From contig NZ_MRTH01000002.1 of the NCBI RefSeq assembly GCF_001956045.1, positions 405,533 through 469,532 on the forward strand: 64,000 nucleotides of DNA. The letters run 5' to 3'. Positions 8,133 through 17,902 of this stretch are shown here, piece after piece. Every line of letters starts with the position of its first letter. Within the stretch, counting starts at the first letter, position 1. A program made the position numbers and the translations under genes. Under the pieces are notes generated by a model. It saw nothing but the letters and a program-made list of their open reading frames with translations, was not told the origin of the DNA and did no database searches. Source of the stretch: Paenibacillus sp. FSL H7-0331 (lineage in GTDB: Bacteria; Bacillota; Bacilli; Paenibacillales; NBRC-103111).

Positions 8133-10226
8133 ATGAATATAGATGAACGACATACAGATGCCCTTTGGGATAAACTAGTAGCTAACAATCTTGTAATGCC
8201 TTATGCCCGTATATTTCAAGATTCGCAGGAAGCGATTATCATCACGGATCGCCATTCAAGGATCGTAATCGTGAATCCTGCTTTCGTATCCATTACCGGT
8301 TATAGTGAGTCAGAAGTCATCGGGCAAAGACCGAGTTTATTGAAATCCGGTCGTCAGGATTCGGCATTTTATGTCAACATGTGGGCTTCCATACATAGGG
8401 ACGGAAAGTGGCAGGGGGAGATTTGGAACCGCAGAAAAAACGGGGAGATTTATCCCGAGTGGCTCTCCATTCATTCTGTAAAAGACGAGAACGGGATTTT
8501 GCTCCATTACGTCGGGATGTTTTCGGATATTACCCATCGCAAGCATACGATTTCCAAGCTTCGTCTGCATGCGCAAGTGTTCAGCAATTCCAGCGAGGGG
8601 ATTATGATTACGGACAAACAACTCAAAATTTTATCCGTCAATCAAGCCTTTACCACAATGACTGGATACACAGAAGAGGAAGCTGCCGGCCATACACCGC
8701 GACTGCTTCACTCTGGATTGCAGAATCAATTTTTTTACATCAAAATGTGGGAAACCATTCACACGACCGGACTTTGGGAAGGTGAAATTTGGAACAAAAG
8801 AAAGAACGGAGAAATATACCCCGAATGGCTGTCCATAACGACCCTGCGTAATGAAACGGGAGCGATCACGAATTATATCGGAATGTTCACGGATATTACG
8901 GAACGTAAGCAGTCCGAGGAGCACCTGAAATATTTGGCCCATTTTGATAAGTTAACAGGGCTGCCTAACCGAACCCTGCTCAGCGAATTAGTTAATGCAG
9001 CTATTACAAAGACAGTGCAAACAAACCAGAAGCTGGCGATATTTTTTATCGATCTCGATCGGTTCAAGATGGTCAATGACTCTTTGGGACACAATATTGG
9101 GGATAAGCTGCTCCAGCAGGTCGCTGATCGTCTGAGCTCAGTCGTAAGAATGAACGATATCGTGTCCCGGTTGGGAGGTGATGAGTTTATTATCGTTTTG
9201 CAGGATTTGCAGGAGCAAGAAGAAGCGAGACAAATCGCCATGCATCTTATTTCCAGTATCAATAAACCTTTCTGGGTTGACGATAATGAGCTTTATATTA
9301 ACGCTAGTATAGGCATCTGCATGTACCCGACACATGGGGGCGATTTCGACACCCTGCTTAAGCATGCCGATTTAGCTATGTACCAAGCTAAACTCCAAAA
9401 GGGTGGATACCAGTTCTTTAATGAAAGCATCCTCAGCACCTTTCTGCGTAAGCTGGATCTGGAGAATGAGCTAAGGTGGGCAATCGCTAGGAATCAGTTG
9501 ACCCTCCATTATCAGCCGCAGGTTAATGCACTAACCGGTGTCCTCGAAGGTATGGAAGCATTGTTACGGTGGAATCATCCCACGCTGGGTTCTGTCCCAC
9601 CCGCAGAATTTATTCCAATAGCGGAGGAGACAGGTGTCATTATGGAGATCGATAAATGGGTATTGAAGGAGGTCTGCGCCCAGCTCAATCGTTGGCTAAC
9701 CGCATCGTTGACTGTACCATCGATTGCTGTTAATTTATCAGCCAGGCAGTTTCTTGCGCCAGACTTGGCAACAAGCATTCGCGATATTGTGATCGAGACG
9801 TGCTGCGACCCGCAGCAAATCGTAATCGAAATAACGGAAAGCAGCAGCATGCATGATATGGAATCGGTGCTGCATATTTTGCGTGAGATCAAGTCGTTTG
9901 GTTTCCAGATTGCGATAGATGATTTTGGAAAAGGTTATTCGGCGCTCGGGTATATGAAGCTGTTCCCGATAGATATTCTGAAGATTGATAAGAGCTTTGT
10001 TCAGGAGCTGACCAGCGATTCGAAAAGCCTGGTTATTACAAAAGCTATTATCGATATGTCACATGGTATGAAGCTGCGGGTCATCGCTGAAGGAGTTGAG
10101 ACCATGGAGCAAATAGAATGCTTGCAGACTATGAAATGCGACCTTGTACAAGGTTATGTAATTGATCGGCCAATGCCTTGTGAGCAGCTCGAAGCACGTT
10201 ACTTAAGGGAAGTCTGTTCGAAGTGA
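8133..10226 (+). CDS. PAS-PAS-GGDEF-EAL cyclic-di-GMP signalling protein
   Basis: A 697-residue soluble protein without membrane segments. Two closely similar PAS domains (about 25-137 and 150-262) share the repeat EIWN.RKNGEIYPEWLSI and end in DITxRK. The diguanylate cyclase domain has intact GGDEF at 348 and an inhibitory I-site RMND five residues before it. The phosphodiesterase domain has EALLRW from 475, EITESS, DDFGKGYSAL and the closing QGYVIDRPMP. Both domains look catalytically competent, so the direction of activity cannot be read from sequence. PAS domains may bind flavin, heme or small ligands. It is encoded just after the STAS gene and convergent with the ZIP gene. Confidence 0.92.
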   Translation: MNIDERHTDALWDKLVANNLVMPYARIFQDSQEAIIITDRHSRIVIVNPAFVSITGYSESEVIGQRPSLLKSGRQDSAFYVNMWASIHRDGKWQGEIWNRRKNGEIYPEWLSIHSVKDENGILLHYVGMFSDITHRKHTISKLRLHAQVFSNSSEGIMITDKQLKILSVNQAFTTMTGYTEEEAAGHTPRLLHSGLQNQFFYIKMWETIHTTGLWEGEIWNKRKNGEIYPEWLSITTLRNETGAITNYIGMFTDITERKQSEEHLKYLAHFDKLTGLPNRTLLSELVNAAITKTVQTNQKLAIFFIDLDRFKMVNDSLGHNIGDKLLQQVADRLSSVVRMNDIVSRLGGDEFIIVLQDLQEQEEARQIAMHLISSINKPFWVDDNELYINASIGICMYPTHGGDFDTLLKHADLAMYQAKLQKGGYQFFNESILSTFLRKLDLENELRWAIARNQLTLHYQPQVNALTGVLEGMEALLRWNHPTLGSVPPAEFIPIAEETGVIMEIDKWVLKEVCAQLNRWLTASLTVPSIAVNLSARQFLAPDLATSIRDIVIETCCDPQQIVIEITESSSMHDMESVLHILREIKSFGFQIAIDDFGKGYSALGYMKLFPIDILKIDKSFVQELTSDSKSLVITKAIIDMSHGMKLRVIAEGVETMEQIECLQTMKCDLVQGYVIDRPMPCEQLEARYLREVCSK

Positions 10227-10257
10227 CCGGACGATTCGCATTCACAACCGATGTGGT

Positions 10258-10989
10258 TTAACCGAACCAAACGAGAATGCATACCATCATTAACAGACCC
10301 ACAATAAACGAGAATGTGGCTGCTTTTTCATGCCCATGTCCGTGTGTCTCTGGGATTAATTCTTTATATACGATGAATAGCATTGCACCGGCGGCAAAGG
10401 AAAGTCCATAAGGAATCAGCTTTGAAAAGGAAGACGTCAGATGAGCGCCGAGGAGACAGGCTAGCCATTCAATTGAACCCGTGAGTACAGCTAATCCAAT
10501 CGCGGTGCTTCGGCGTATTCCTTGATTCGTCAGAAATAACGCAATCAGCAGACCTTCCGGGGCATTCTGCAGGCCGATGGAGAGAGCCACCACATTACCT
10601 AAGCCCTCAACCTGACTGGCATAGCTGACTCCTATGGATAACCCCTCAGGCAGATTATGCAGTGACATAGCGACAACAAGAAGGAGGGACTTGGAGTCCA
10701 ACTGCACACCGGATTTGGCATGTTCGATATCTGCATGTGGCAGGTATTCCTCCAGTACACTAAGGGAAGCAACGCCTAACAGAACGCCACAGCATAATAC
10801 GAACAGATTGGAAAGCTTTAATGCAGTTGGCATTAAACCATAGACGGAAGCTGCAACCATAATGCCCGCTGTCAAAGCCAGCAAAATGTCCATATGGCGA
10901 TGGGACAGCCGTTTGAATAGAAGGACAGGCAGCGCGCCTATTCCGGTGGAAACTGCAGAAAGAAACCCCCCAAGCATCATCTCATTCAT
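10258..10989 (-). CDS. ZIP family divalent metal transporter
   Basis: A 243-residue polytopic membrane protein with about eight hydrophobic segments. The metal-path signature is HNLPEGLSIGVSYAS in helix IV and NAPEGLLIALF in helix V, as in GufA/ZupT-like ZIP proteins, which move zinc and related divalent ions into the cytosol. A short His-containing loop (PETHGHGHEK) precedes the last helix. The frame is open far upstream, but GGAGGG lies before the ATG at 10989 and the membrane protein starts there; the extension would overlap the regulator gene. Substrate is not readable. Confidence 0.88.
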   Translation of the reverse strand: MNEMMLGGFLSAVSTGIGALPVLLFKRLSHRHMDILLALTAGIMVAASVYGLMPTALKLSNLFVLCCGVLLGVASLSVLEEYLPHADIEHAKSGVQLDSKSLLLVVAMSLHNLPEGLSIGVSYASQVEGLGNVVALSIGLQNAPEGLLIALFLTNQGIRRSTAIGLAVLTGSIEWLACLLGAHLTSSFSKLIPYGLSFAAGAMLFIVYKELIPETHGHGHEKAATFSFIVGLLMMVCILVWFG

Positions 10990-11082
10990 GTAAACCCTCC
11001 ACGTAATCCATCCATTCTTATTTTTAGGTATATGTACAACCTGTAAAATTAGAATTGCAGCCAATGAGCAGTTAATCTCATG

Positions 11083-11121
11083 AAAAAAGATGCAGGCGCA
11101 CGTAAGGGTGCAACCTACATC
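11083..11121 (-). terminator. Terminator of the sigma-54 regulator gene
   Basis: On the minus strand GATGTAGG/CCTGCATC with an inner GCAC/GTGC stem is followed by TTTTTT, just after the regulator stop and before the ZIP start. Confidence 0.75.
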
Positions 11122-11140
11122 TCGATGAAAGTTGAGGTTA

Positions 11141-12916
11141 TTAAAATAAGGAAATGTTGTACTCTTCAATTTTACGATATAAAGTCGTTCGTCCAATTTT
11201 CAAATGACTGGCGGCCTTGCTAAGATTCCATTCCGTGGCTTTGAGCGCCTTCTTGATCGCTGTGATCTCTGCATCTTTCAAAGTGTGTAAGTGGTCATCA
11301 CCCGATTCTGCTTGAACGAACCCATCGGTTTGTTCAAGCATCAGATGCTCAGCATCGATAGCCCGTCCTTCAGCCAGAAAAATGGCTTGCATGAGAATGC
11401 CGTTAAGCTCTCTGATATTGCCCGGCCAGCTGTAGGCAAGCAATTTATGCTGCGCTGCTTCTGTTAGCACAGGACATGGGGTAGCATGTTTTTGGAGTAA
11501 ATGAACCGCTAACAGTATCACATCACTTCGTTCCCGCAATGCTGGCAGCGCAATGTGTATTCCTTTCAAACGGTAATACAGATCGGCACGGAATCGGCCT
11601 GCCTTTACTTCAGCGGCTAAATCCTTGTTCGTTGCTGAAACGATTCTCACATCAATTGCTTTACTTTTCGCGCTGCCTACCGGGGTAATGACACCTTCCT
11701 GCAGCACTCTTAATAAGGCAGCCTGTGCCCGAAGTGGCATGTCACCAATCTCATCCAGGAAAATAGTACCCTTATGGGCAGCCTCGAATTTCCCTGTATT
11801 GCCGTCCTTGTTTGCGCCTGTGAAGGCACCGCGGGCGTATCCGAACAATTCGCTCTCAATGAGACTGTCAGGTATCGCACTGCAATTCAGGGCAATGAAT
11901 GGCCCCGCATAACGCAAGCTGGCTGTATGAATCGATTGTGCGAACAATTCCTTGCCCACACCGCTTTCACCCAGCAATAAGATCGGATAGTCGGTTGCAG
12001 CCGCCTTATAGGCCAGCTCCTTCTTCTGCAGGATAGTTGGGCACGTACCGATAATTTCTTTAAACGTATACAAATGCTGTTCATCTTCCGCTTGCTTGCG
12101 AATAGAGACGGATTGCCACAGCTTTTGATGTTCATTATGAATCGTTTCAACGGAGAAGCCTTCCATTTTCGTAAATTCCTTGCCAATCGCATCATGACCA
12201 ACAATTCGGATGGCCGCATAATTTGCTCGCAGGATTCGATTATCCCGACTGAGTGTGAGCAGCGGCAAAGGATGATGTTGAGCTGTATGCTCAAGTTCTT
12301 TTAAGGTAATGAGATGCTCTTTCTTCGATTCCTCCAGCAGCATTTTGTTCTGCAAGGAAGCGGCGGCCAGACAGGCAAGGGGAAACGTATAAGCGTGGTA
12401 ATGCTCCTGCTTGCCACTAATATTGATGACACCGATCAGCTCACCGATGGAATTGAAGATCGGGGCCGAAGCGCAGGTCAAGAAGTGATTGGAGTTAAAA
12501 TAATGCTCTTCAGCATGCACTCGAACAGGTTTTCTCTCTGTAAGGGCTACCCCGATCGCATTCGTTCCTTTTCTTTCTTCAGCCCAGTTGGCTCCCACTT
12601 GTAATTGAACAGCTAACGCCCGACGCGAGAAATCAACATCTCCCACCGTATGAATGATCGTTCCTTCTGCATCGATTAGCAGCGCGATCTGACCGGATTG
12701 CTTGATGCTGGCGTGCATCTGATCGAATACCTGCTCCGCGTAATGGATGGTTTGCTCGTTATTTCTTAATAGAGTATGAATACGACTTTCGGTTAAGATG
12801 GCATCGTCTACAGGGTCGCTTGGCTTTAAACCCAACTCATGACAACGCTTCCATGAAGATGCCGCTGATTCTGATAAAAAGTTATTTTCCACTGAAAACA
12901 CAATGAACACCCCCAA
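11141..12916 (-). CDS. acoR: Sigma-54-dependent activator, AcoR-like (GAF, AAA+, Fis HTH)
   Basis: A 591-residue enhancer-binding protein. N-terminal GAF-type sensing region (about 55-190), a PAS-like stretch (210-270), then the AAA+ domain: Walker A GESGVGKE, sigma-54 contact loop GAFTGA, Walker B GTIFLDEIGDM. A Fis-type helix-turn-helix is at the C-terminus (NLSKAASHLKIGRTTLYRKI). It must act with RpoN. The divergent aldehyde dehydrogenase has a perfect -24/-12 promoter and tandem palindromes suited to this protein. AcoR relatives activate acetoin or aldehyde catabolism. Start is uncertain: TTG 12916 (AAGGAT upstream) or GTG 12901. The symbol reflects similarity only. Confidence 0.85.
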   Translation of the reverse strand: MGVFIVFSVENNFLSESAASSWKRCHELGLKPSDPVDDAILTESRIHTLLRNNEQTIHYAEQVFDQMHASIKQSGQIALLIDAEGTIIHTVGDVDFSRRALAVQLQVGANWAEERKGTNAIGVALTERKPVRVHAEEHYFNSNHFLTCASAPIFNSIGELIGVINISGKQEHYHAYTFPLACLAAASLQNKMLLEESKKEHLITLKELEHTAQHHPLPLLTLSRDNRILRANYAAIRIVGHDAIGKEFTKMEGFSVETIHNEHQKLWQSVSIRKQAEDEQHLYTFKEIIGTCPTILQKKELAYKAAATDYPILLLGESGVGKELFAQSIHTASLRYAGPFIALNCSAIPDSLIESELFGYARGAFTGANKDGNTGKFEAAHKGTIFLDEIGDMPLRAQAALLRVLQEGVITPVGSAKSKAIDVRIVSATNKDLAAEVKAGRFRADLYYRLKGIHIALPALRERSDVILLAVHLLQKHATPCPVLTEAAQHKLLAYSWPGNIRELNGILMQAIFLAEGRAIDAEHLMLEQTDGFVQAESGDDHLHTLKDAEITAIKKALKATEWNLSKAASHLKIGRTTLYRKIEEYNISLF

Positions 12917-12981
12917 CGAAATTGGTATCCTTCATCGATCATACCATAGTTGCTTTCATTCATGTTAGCTGTAAGAAAGAA

Positions 12982-13022
12982 TGTTCCAAAATGGAACAAC
13001 CCCTTTGTACCAGAAGGGAACA
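12982..13022 (+). promoter_or_regulatory. Tandem upstream activator sites for the sigma-54 regulator
   Basis: TGTTCC-aaaat-GGAACA (12982-12998, perfect) and TGTACC-agaag-GGAACA (13006-13022, one change) share a 6-5-6 layout with centres 24 bp apart, about 50-90 bp upstream of the -24 element. Confidence 0.75.
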
Positions 13023-13071
13023 GATTCTATAAAACGCTTACAAAAGGGCTGATCGGGTGGTGTCAAACGCA

Positions 13072-13088
13072 TTGGCACGATTATTGCA
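13072..13088 (+). promoter_or_regulatory. Sigma-54 (-24/-12) promoter of the aldehyde dehydrogenase
   Basis: TTGGCACGATTATTGCA matches the RpoN consensus TTGGCACG-N4-TTGCA exactly, 40 bp before the aldehyde dehydrogenase start. Confidence 0.9.
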
Positions 13089-13128
13089 TGTATATAAATT
13101 GTAATTTATTATAGGGAGGCTGAGCGAT

Positions 13129-14649
13129 ATGATTTATGCACAACCAGGTCACAACGGTTCCAAGGTTACATTTAAAAAACGGTATGAGAATTTTATTGGA
13201 GGTCAGTGGGTTGCACCTGTTAAAGGCCAATACTTTGACAATCCGTCACCTGTCAATAACCGTGTATTTTGCGAGGTTCCCCGCTCGACATCCGAGGATA
13301 TCGAATTGGCTTTGGACGCGGCGCATGCGGCGAAGGATGCATGGGGCCGCACATCCGTTGCGGAGCGTGCCGTCATCTTGAACAAGATTGCCGACCGGCT
13401 TGAAGCGAATCTGGAAATGCTGGCGGTTGCCGAAACCTGGGATAACGGCAAGCCGGTTAGAGAAACGCTCGCAGCTGATCTTCCGCTTGCTATCGATCAT
13501 TTTCGTTATTTTGCAGGCAGCATCCGCGCTCAGGAGGGTACGCTCAGCCAACTGGATGACCATACGGTAGCCTACCATTTTATTGAACCATTAGGGGTCG
13601 TTGGTCAAATTATTCCTTGGAATTTCCCGCTGCTGATGGCGACCTGGAAGCTTGCTCCGGCTCTTGCAGCCGGCAATGTAGTCGTCATGAAGCCCGCTGA
13701 GCAAACGCCGGCATCTATTCTGGTGTTGACTGAGCTTATTCAAGACCTGCTGCCACCTGGTGTGCTCAACATTGTGAACGGCTTCGGACTTGAAGCAGGT
13801 AAACCACTTGCCTCGAGCAGTCGAATTTCAAAAATTGCTTTTACCGGTGAGACAACGACAGGCCGCTTGATCATGCAGTATGCTTCACAGAACCTGATTC
13901 CGGTCACCTTGGAGCTGGGGGGCAAGTCGCCGAACATTTTTTTCAAGGATGTACTCGCACAGGATGACGCCTTCTTTAATAAAGCGCTCGAAGGCTTCGC
14001 TATGTTTGCTCTGAACCAAGGGGAAGTGTGCACCAGCCCGTCACGCGCTTTAATACAGGAATCGATATATGAGCAATTTATGGAAAGAGCCTTGAAGCGT
14101 GTTGCTGCCATTAAGCAAGGCAATCCATTGGATACAGACACGATGCTTGGGGCTCAAGCCTCCACCGAGCAGGTTGAGAAAATTATGAGCTATATCCATA
14201 TCGGTGCAGAGGAAGGTGCGGAATGTCTGATCGGAGGCAATCGGGCAACAGTTGAAGGAGATATTTCTGAAGGCTACTATATTCAGCCGACGATTCTCAA
14301 AGGACATAACAAGATGAGAATTTTTCAGGAGGAGATCTTTGGACCGGTGCTCTCCGTCACGACGTTCAAGGATCAGGAGGAGGCGCTTGCTATCGCCAAT
14401 GACACGCTCTATGGACTCGGTTCCGGCGTGTGGACTCGGGACATGAATACAGCTTACCGGATGGGCCGCGGCATTCAAGCTGGCCGTGTATGGACTAACT
14501 GCTACCATGCTTATCCTGCCCATGCAGCCTTCGGCGGTTACAAGAGCTCAGGCATTGGCCGCGAGAATCACAAAATGATGCTTTCGCACTACCAGCAAAC
14601 GAAAAATTTGCTTGTCAGCTACAGTCCCGACGCACTTGGTTTCTTCTAA
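13129..14649 (+). CDS. NAD-dependent aldehyde dehydrogenase (AcoD/ExaC-like)
   Basis: A 506-residue aldehyde dehydrogenase, full family length. The NAD-binding and oxyanion region is [20 protein letters not shown], the general base Glu lies in LELGGKSP, and catalytic Cys301 is in [26 protein letters not shown] near the C-terminus is typical of acetaldehyde dehydrogenase II of ethanol and acetoin catabolism. It oxidises an aldehyde, probably acetaldehyde, to the acid. It follows a sigma-54 promoter and is followed 12 bp later by the DUF779 gene. GGGAGG precedes the ATG. Confidence 0.93.
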   Translation: MIYAQPGHNGSKVTFKKRYENFIGGQWVAPVKGQYFDNPSPVNNRVFCEVPRSTSEDIELALDAAHAAKDAWGRTSVAERAVILNKIADRLEANLEMLAVAETWDNGKPVRETLAADLPLAIDHFRYFAGSIRAQEGTLSQLDDHTVAYHFIEPLGVVGQIIPWNFPLLMATWKLAPALAAGNVVVMKPAEQTPASILVLTELIQDLLPPGVLNIVNGFGLEAGKPLASSSRISKIAFTGETTTGRLIMQYASQNLIPVTLELGGKSPNIFFKDVLAQDDAFFNKALEGFAMFALNQGEVCTSPSRALIQESIYEQFMERALKRVAAIKQGNPLDTDTMLGAQASTEQVEKIMSYIHIGAEEGAECLIGGNRATVEGDISEGYYIQPTILKGHNKMRIFQEEIFGPVLSVTTFKDQEEALAIANDTLYGLGSGVWTRDMNTAYRMGRGIQAGRVWTNCYHAYPAHAAFGGYKSSGIGRENHKMMLSHYQQTKNLLVSYSPDALGFF

Positions 14650-14661
14650 GAGAGCCACAAC

Positions 14662-15027
14662 ATGACGACGGGAGTGAGCAAGGTCATTGCTACCGATGCG
14701 GCATTAGAGCTGCTCGAGACGATCAAGGCCAAACATGGGCCAGTCATGTTCCATCAATCCGGAGGCTGCTGCGATGGCAGCTCTCCAATGTGCTACGCAC
14801 AGGGAGATTTCATCATTGGCGACAGTGATGTGTGGCTGGGTGACATCGGCGATGCGCCCTTTTATATGAGTAAAGTCCAATACGAGTATTGGCAGTATAC
14901 TCAGCTCATTATCGATGTGGTGCCAGGCAGAGGCGGGATGTTCTCGCTTGAGGGGCCGGAAGGCCGCCGTTTTCTGACTCGCTCCAGGATATTCACTGAG
15001 GAGGAGCGTCGTATGCTGGGTCTGTAG
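14662..15027 (+). CDS. DUF779 family protein, aldehyde dehydrogenase partner
   Basis: A 121-residue protein of the uncharacterised DUF779 family. The conserved signature HQSGGCCDGSSPMCY (about 30-45) holds adjacent cysteines that could bind metal or form a redox pair. Members of this family are repeatedly encoded directly after acetaldehyde dehydrogenases of the AcoD/ExaC type, as here (12-bp gap, same sigma-54 transcript). Function has not been shown; an accessory role to the dehydrogenase is an inference from context. Confidence 0.85.
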   Translation: MTTGVSKVIATDAALELLETIKAKHGPVMFHQSGGCCDGSSPMCYAQGDFIIGDSDVWLGDIGDAPFYMSKVQYEYWQYTQLIIDVVPGRGGMFSLEGPEGRRFLTRSRIFTEEERRMLGL

Positions 15028-15178
15028 GTTATTATACCAAGCATCAGAAGCCCTGTTTCCTTTCTATTGAAGGGAGCAGGGTGTATTTGTGTTTCATTTA
15101 AGCAGTGAATGTTTTGTCATGAATACGTGCAAACTTTGGAAGAACGGAATCGATCAAGCACGTAAGGAGTGACGATGG

Positions 15179-16450
15179 GTGAAGGATCAATTGATGATGC
15201 AATCGATTCGCAAGCATGCACAGCCTTTTGTTAAAGAAGAAAGCCTGAAAGTGCTCATCGATCGAGTGGGTGATGCCAAATATGTGCTCCTTGGTGAAGC
15301 GTCACATGGAACCTCGGAGTTTTATACTGTTCGTGCTGAGCTATCCAAACGTTTAATTACAGAAAAAGGATTTCGATTTATTGCGGTTGAAGGCGATTGG
15401 CCTTCATGCTATACGTTGAACCGTTACGTTAAGGGGTATTCGGATGCCGGAGTGGAGGCGAGGGAAGCATTAAAGGACTTCAATCGTTGGCCTGCCTGGA
15501 TGTGGGCTAACCGGGAAATCCTTGAGCTTGCCGAATGGCTGCGTCAATATAACGAGGACCAACCGGACCATGCAAAAGTCGGCTTTTACGGGATTGATGT
15601 GTACAGTCTGTGGGAATCCATGAGTGAAATTGTTAAGTATCTCGATACGAAGGACAGTGCAGATCTGGAGCTCGCTAAGCGGGCTTTTGAGTGCTTTGAG
15701 CCGTTTGGTCGGGACGAGCAATCATATGGCGCATCAGCATCTCTATTTGGGGAAGGCTGCGAGGATGAGGTGATCGCTTTGCTGCGTCAGCTGCAGGATA
15801 AATGGAAGGATGTCCATCCGCAGGATCAGGAGAACGCGCTCAGTGCTGAGCTGAACGCATTGGCTGTTAAGGGGGCAGAGGCCTATTACCGAACCATGAT
15901 TCGCCATGATGCCGAGTCCTGGAATGTCAGGGACCGACACATGGTCGAAGCGCTGGAGAAGCTGATGGAGTTTCACGGAGAAGCTGCCCGTACTCTTGTG
16001 TGGGAACATAATACCCATATTGGGGATGCGCGTGCGACAGACATGGCTGATGACGGAATGGTCAACGTGGGCCAGCTGCTGAGGGAGAAGCATGGTAGTG
16101 ACGTATACGCTATCGGCTTTGGTACCTATCAGGGTACTGTTATAGCAGGCATGGCTTGGGGGGCGCAGCCAGAGGAGATGAATGTGCCACCTGCTATTGT
16201 GAATAGCTGGGAGGAATTGTTGCACCGAGAAGGAGCGGAGGATAAGTTGCTATTGTTCGATAAATCAGAAAACGTTTTGGATGAGACATTGATCGGACAC
16301 CGAGCCATTGGCGTCGTGTATCACCCGGAGCGGGAAAGGGGAAATTATGTTCCTACAATCATTTCGAAGCGTTATGACGCGTTTATTTATATCGATGAGA
16401 CGAAAGCGTTGACTCCCATATATAGCTTTGCAGCCTACGTAGAAATGTGA
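15179..16450 (+). CDS. Erythromycin esterase family protein
   Basis: A 423-residue cytosolic protein of the erythromycin esterase family (PF05139). The signature GEASHGTSEFY lies at about 39-49, AVEGDWPSCYTLNRYV follows, and WEHNTHIGDARATDM is in the second half; conserved His and Glu residues of these motifs form the active site in characterised Ere proteins. Chromosomal Bacillus and Paenibacillus members often have unknown substrates, so macrolide resistance should not be assumed. Start is GTG with AAGGAGTG upstream. It is a single gene. Confidence 0.85.
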   Translation: MKDQLMMQSIRKHAQPFVKEESLKVLIDRVGDAKYVLLGEASHGTSEFYTVRAELSKRLITEKGFRFIAVEGDWPSCYTLNRYVKGYSDAGVEAREALKDFNRWPAWMWANREILELAEWLRQYNEDQPDHAKVGFYGIDVYSLWESMSEIVKYLDTKDSADLELAKRAFECFEPFGRDEQSYGASASLFGEGCEDEVIALLRQLQDKWKDVHPQDQENALSAELNALAVKGAEAYYRTMIRHDAESWNVRDRHMVEALEKLMEFHGEAARTLVWEHNTHIGDARATDMADDGMVNVGQLLREKHGSDVYAIGFGTYQGTVIAGMAWGAQPEEMNVPPAIVNSWEELLHREGAEDKLLLFDKSENVLDETLIGHRAIGVVYHPERERGNYVPTIISKRYDAFIYIDETKALTPIYSFAAYVEM

Positions 16451-16481
16451 TCAATTCATTCATAATCAGTTGTTTACGACT

Positions 16482-16515
16482 ACAGCCTCTGCATGATTGG
16501 GGGTTGTTTGTCTGT
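16482..16515 (+). terminator. Probable terminator after the esterase-family gene
   Basis: ACAGCCTC/GGGGTTGT stem (two G-U pairs), 10-base loop, T-rich tail TTGTCTGTTT. Confidence 0.4.
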
Positions 16516-16620
16516 TTAATAAGGTTTCATTATGGGAAGCGAGCCTCAGAACGATATGCTATACTCATGCCATGGGCCCCGAACCCAACAAGATTTGGAA
16601 TTAAAAGGGGAAAAGAATAG

Positions 16621-17823
16621 ATGGCTGATAAGAGCAATTACTTAACTACCGGGCAAATGGCCAAGCGAACGGGTCTGACTGTAAGGACTTTAAGATATTA
16701 TGACCAGATTGGTTTGTTAAGCCCTTCGCAGAACGTTGATCCTTCTAAACGTATGTATAGCAAACAGGATATGATCAGATTACAAAAAATACAGACCTTA
16801 AAATATATTGGGTTGTCCCTCCAGGAAATCACCAAATTACTTAATGATTCTTCATTGCTTGAACAAGATTTACGCAGTTCACTGGCTTTGCAAAAAGAAA
16901 TCATGCTGCAAAAAACAGCGCATATGAAATATGTAGTAAGAGCAATCAGTGAGGCGATGGACTTATTAGACGAACAAAAGGCTGATGTGGACTGGGGAGG
17001 CTTGGCGGATCTCATTCAAATTGTACATACAGAAAAGGACTGGGCAGAGCAATACCTGACTGCATACCGACTGCAAGCAAGGATCGAGCTGTACGACAAA
17101 TTCAGTGTCAATACTATCGGTTGGCATCATTGGTTCTTCGAACATTTAAGGAATCAACCTGATTTGAAAATATTAGAGCTTGGTTGTGGGAATGGCACCT
17201 TATGGGCTAGAAATATAAATCGAATTCCTGAGTCCTGGAATATTACGCTCACCGACCTGTCTGCTGGTATGCTGGATGAAGCTCGTAAGCACATAGACGA
17301 GTCTGATAATCGATTTAAATACCTGATAGCAGATGCCCAGAGTATTCCATTTCATAATGAACAATTTGACATCGTGATCGCTAACCATATGCTATATCAT
17401 GTGTCGGATATTCCTAAAGCACTATCTGAAATATACAGGGTCATGAAGTCCGATGCCGTATTGTACGCTTCAACTATGAGTAAGAGCCACTTGCGGGAAA
17501 TCGAGCACATTGCCAACGCATTCGATCCCCATATACAGGTGTTAGATCCGGTTATGGAAAGGTTTGAGTTTGATAATGGAACCGATATGCTTGAAGGTTT
17601 GTTCTCAGAAATCAAGCTGATCCGGTATGAGGATGAAATGATTGTTGACCAAATTCAGCCACTTCTCAATTACATCACCTCGACACCGATGAATGCCAGA
17701 AGCATTTTGACCGGAGTCAAATTGGAGAAATTCAAGTCCTTTTTGCAGGCTATACTTGATCGTGACGGCAGCATTCATATATCCAAAGATACGGGTTTTT
17801 TCCAGGTCAATAAAAAAGCTTGA
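16621..17823 (+). CDS. MerR-type regulator fused to a SAM-dependent methyltransferase
   Basis: A 400-residue fusion. Residues 6-75 are a MerR winged helix (TTGQMAKRTGLTVRTLRYYD), followed by a dimerisation coiled coil to about 125. Residues 150-400 are a class I methyltransferase: SAM loop LKILELGCGNGTLW (182-195), LTDLSAGML, IVIANHMLYHVSD. MerR proteins usually carry small effector domains; an enzyme as the effector part means SAM or the methylation substrate could be the signal. It is followed 79 bp later by the Nudix-DUF4406 gene on the same strand. Substrate unknown. Confidence 0.85.
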   Translation: MADKSNYLTTGQMAKRTGLTVRTLRYYDQIGLLSPSQNVDPSKRMYSKQDMIRLQKIQTLKYIGLSLQEITKLLNDSSLLEQDLRSSLALQKEIMLQKTAHMKYVVRAISEAMDLLDEQKADVDWGGLADLIQIVHTEKDWAEQYLTAYRLQARIELYDKFSVNTIGWHHWFFEHLRNQPDLKILELGCGNGTLWARNINRIPESWNITLTDLSAGMLDEARKHIDESDNRFKYLIADAQSIPFHNEQFDIVIANHMLYHVSDIPKALSEIYRVMKSDAVLYASTMSKSHLREIEHIANAFDPHIQVLDPVMERFEFDNGTDMLEGLFSEIKLIRYEDEMIVDQIQPLLNYITSTPMNARSILTGVKLEKFKSFLQAILDRDGSIHISKDTGFFQVNKKA

Positions 17824-17902
17824 AGGTGACGTAACGTAACCCTATATAATCGAAAAAGATCAGGCATCCAAATGATCTATCAGATTTCAGGGAGGTTAAG
17901 TC

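Noticed and set aside
8132..8145. ATGAATATAGA resembles the pectin promoter core
   Set aside because: It is the start codon region of the GGDEF-EAL gene; similarity stops after about 11 bases and no promoter follows.
10990..11196. Upstream extension of the ZIP protein
   Set aside because: It overlaps the regulator gene and its terminator; the ribosome site and first membrane helix fit ATG 10989.
15179..16450. Macrolide resistance gene
   Set aside because: Family match only; chromosomal members have unknown substrates and there is no resistance context.
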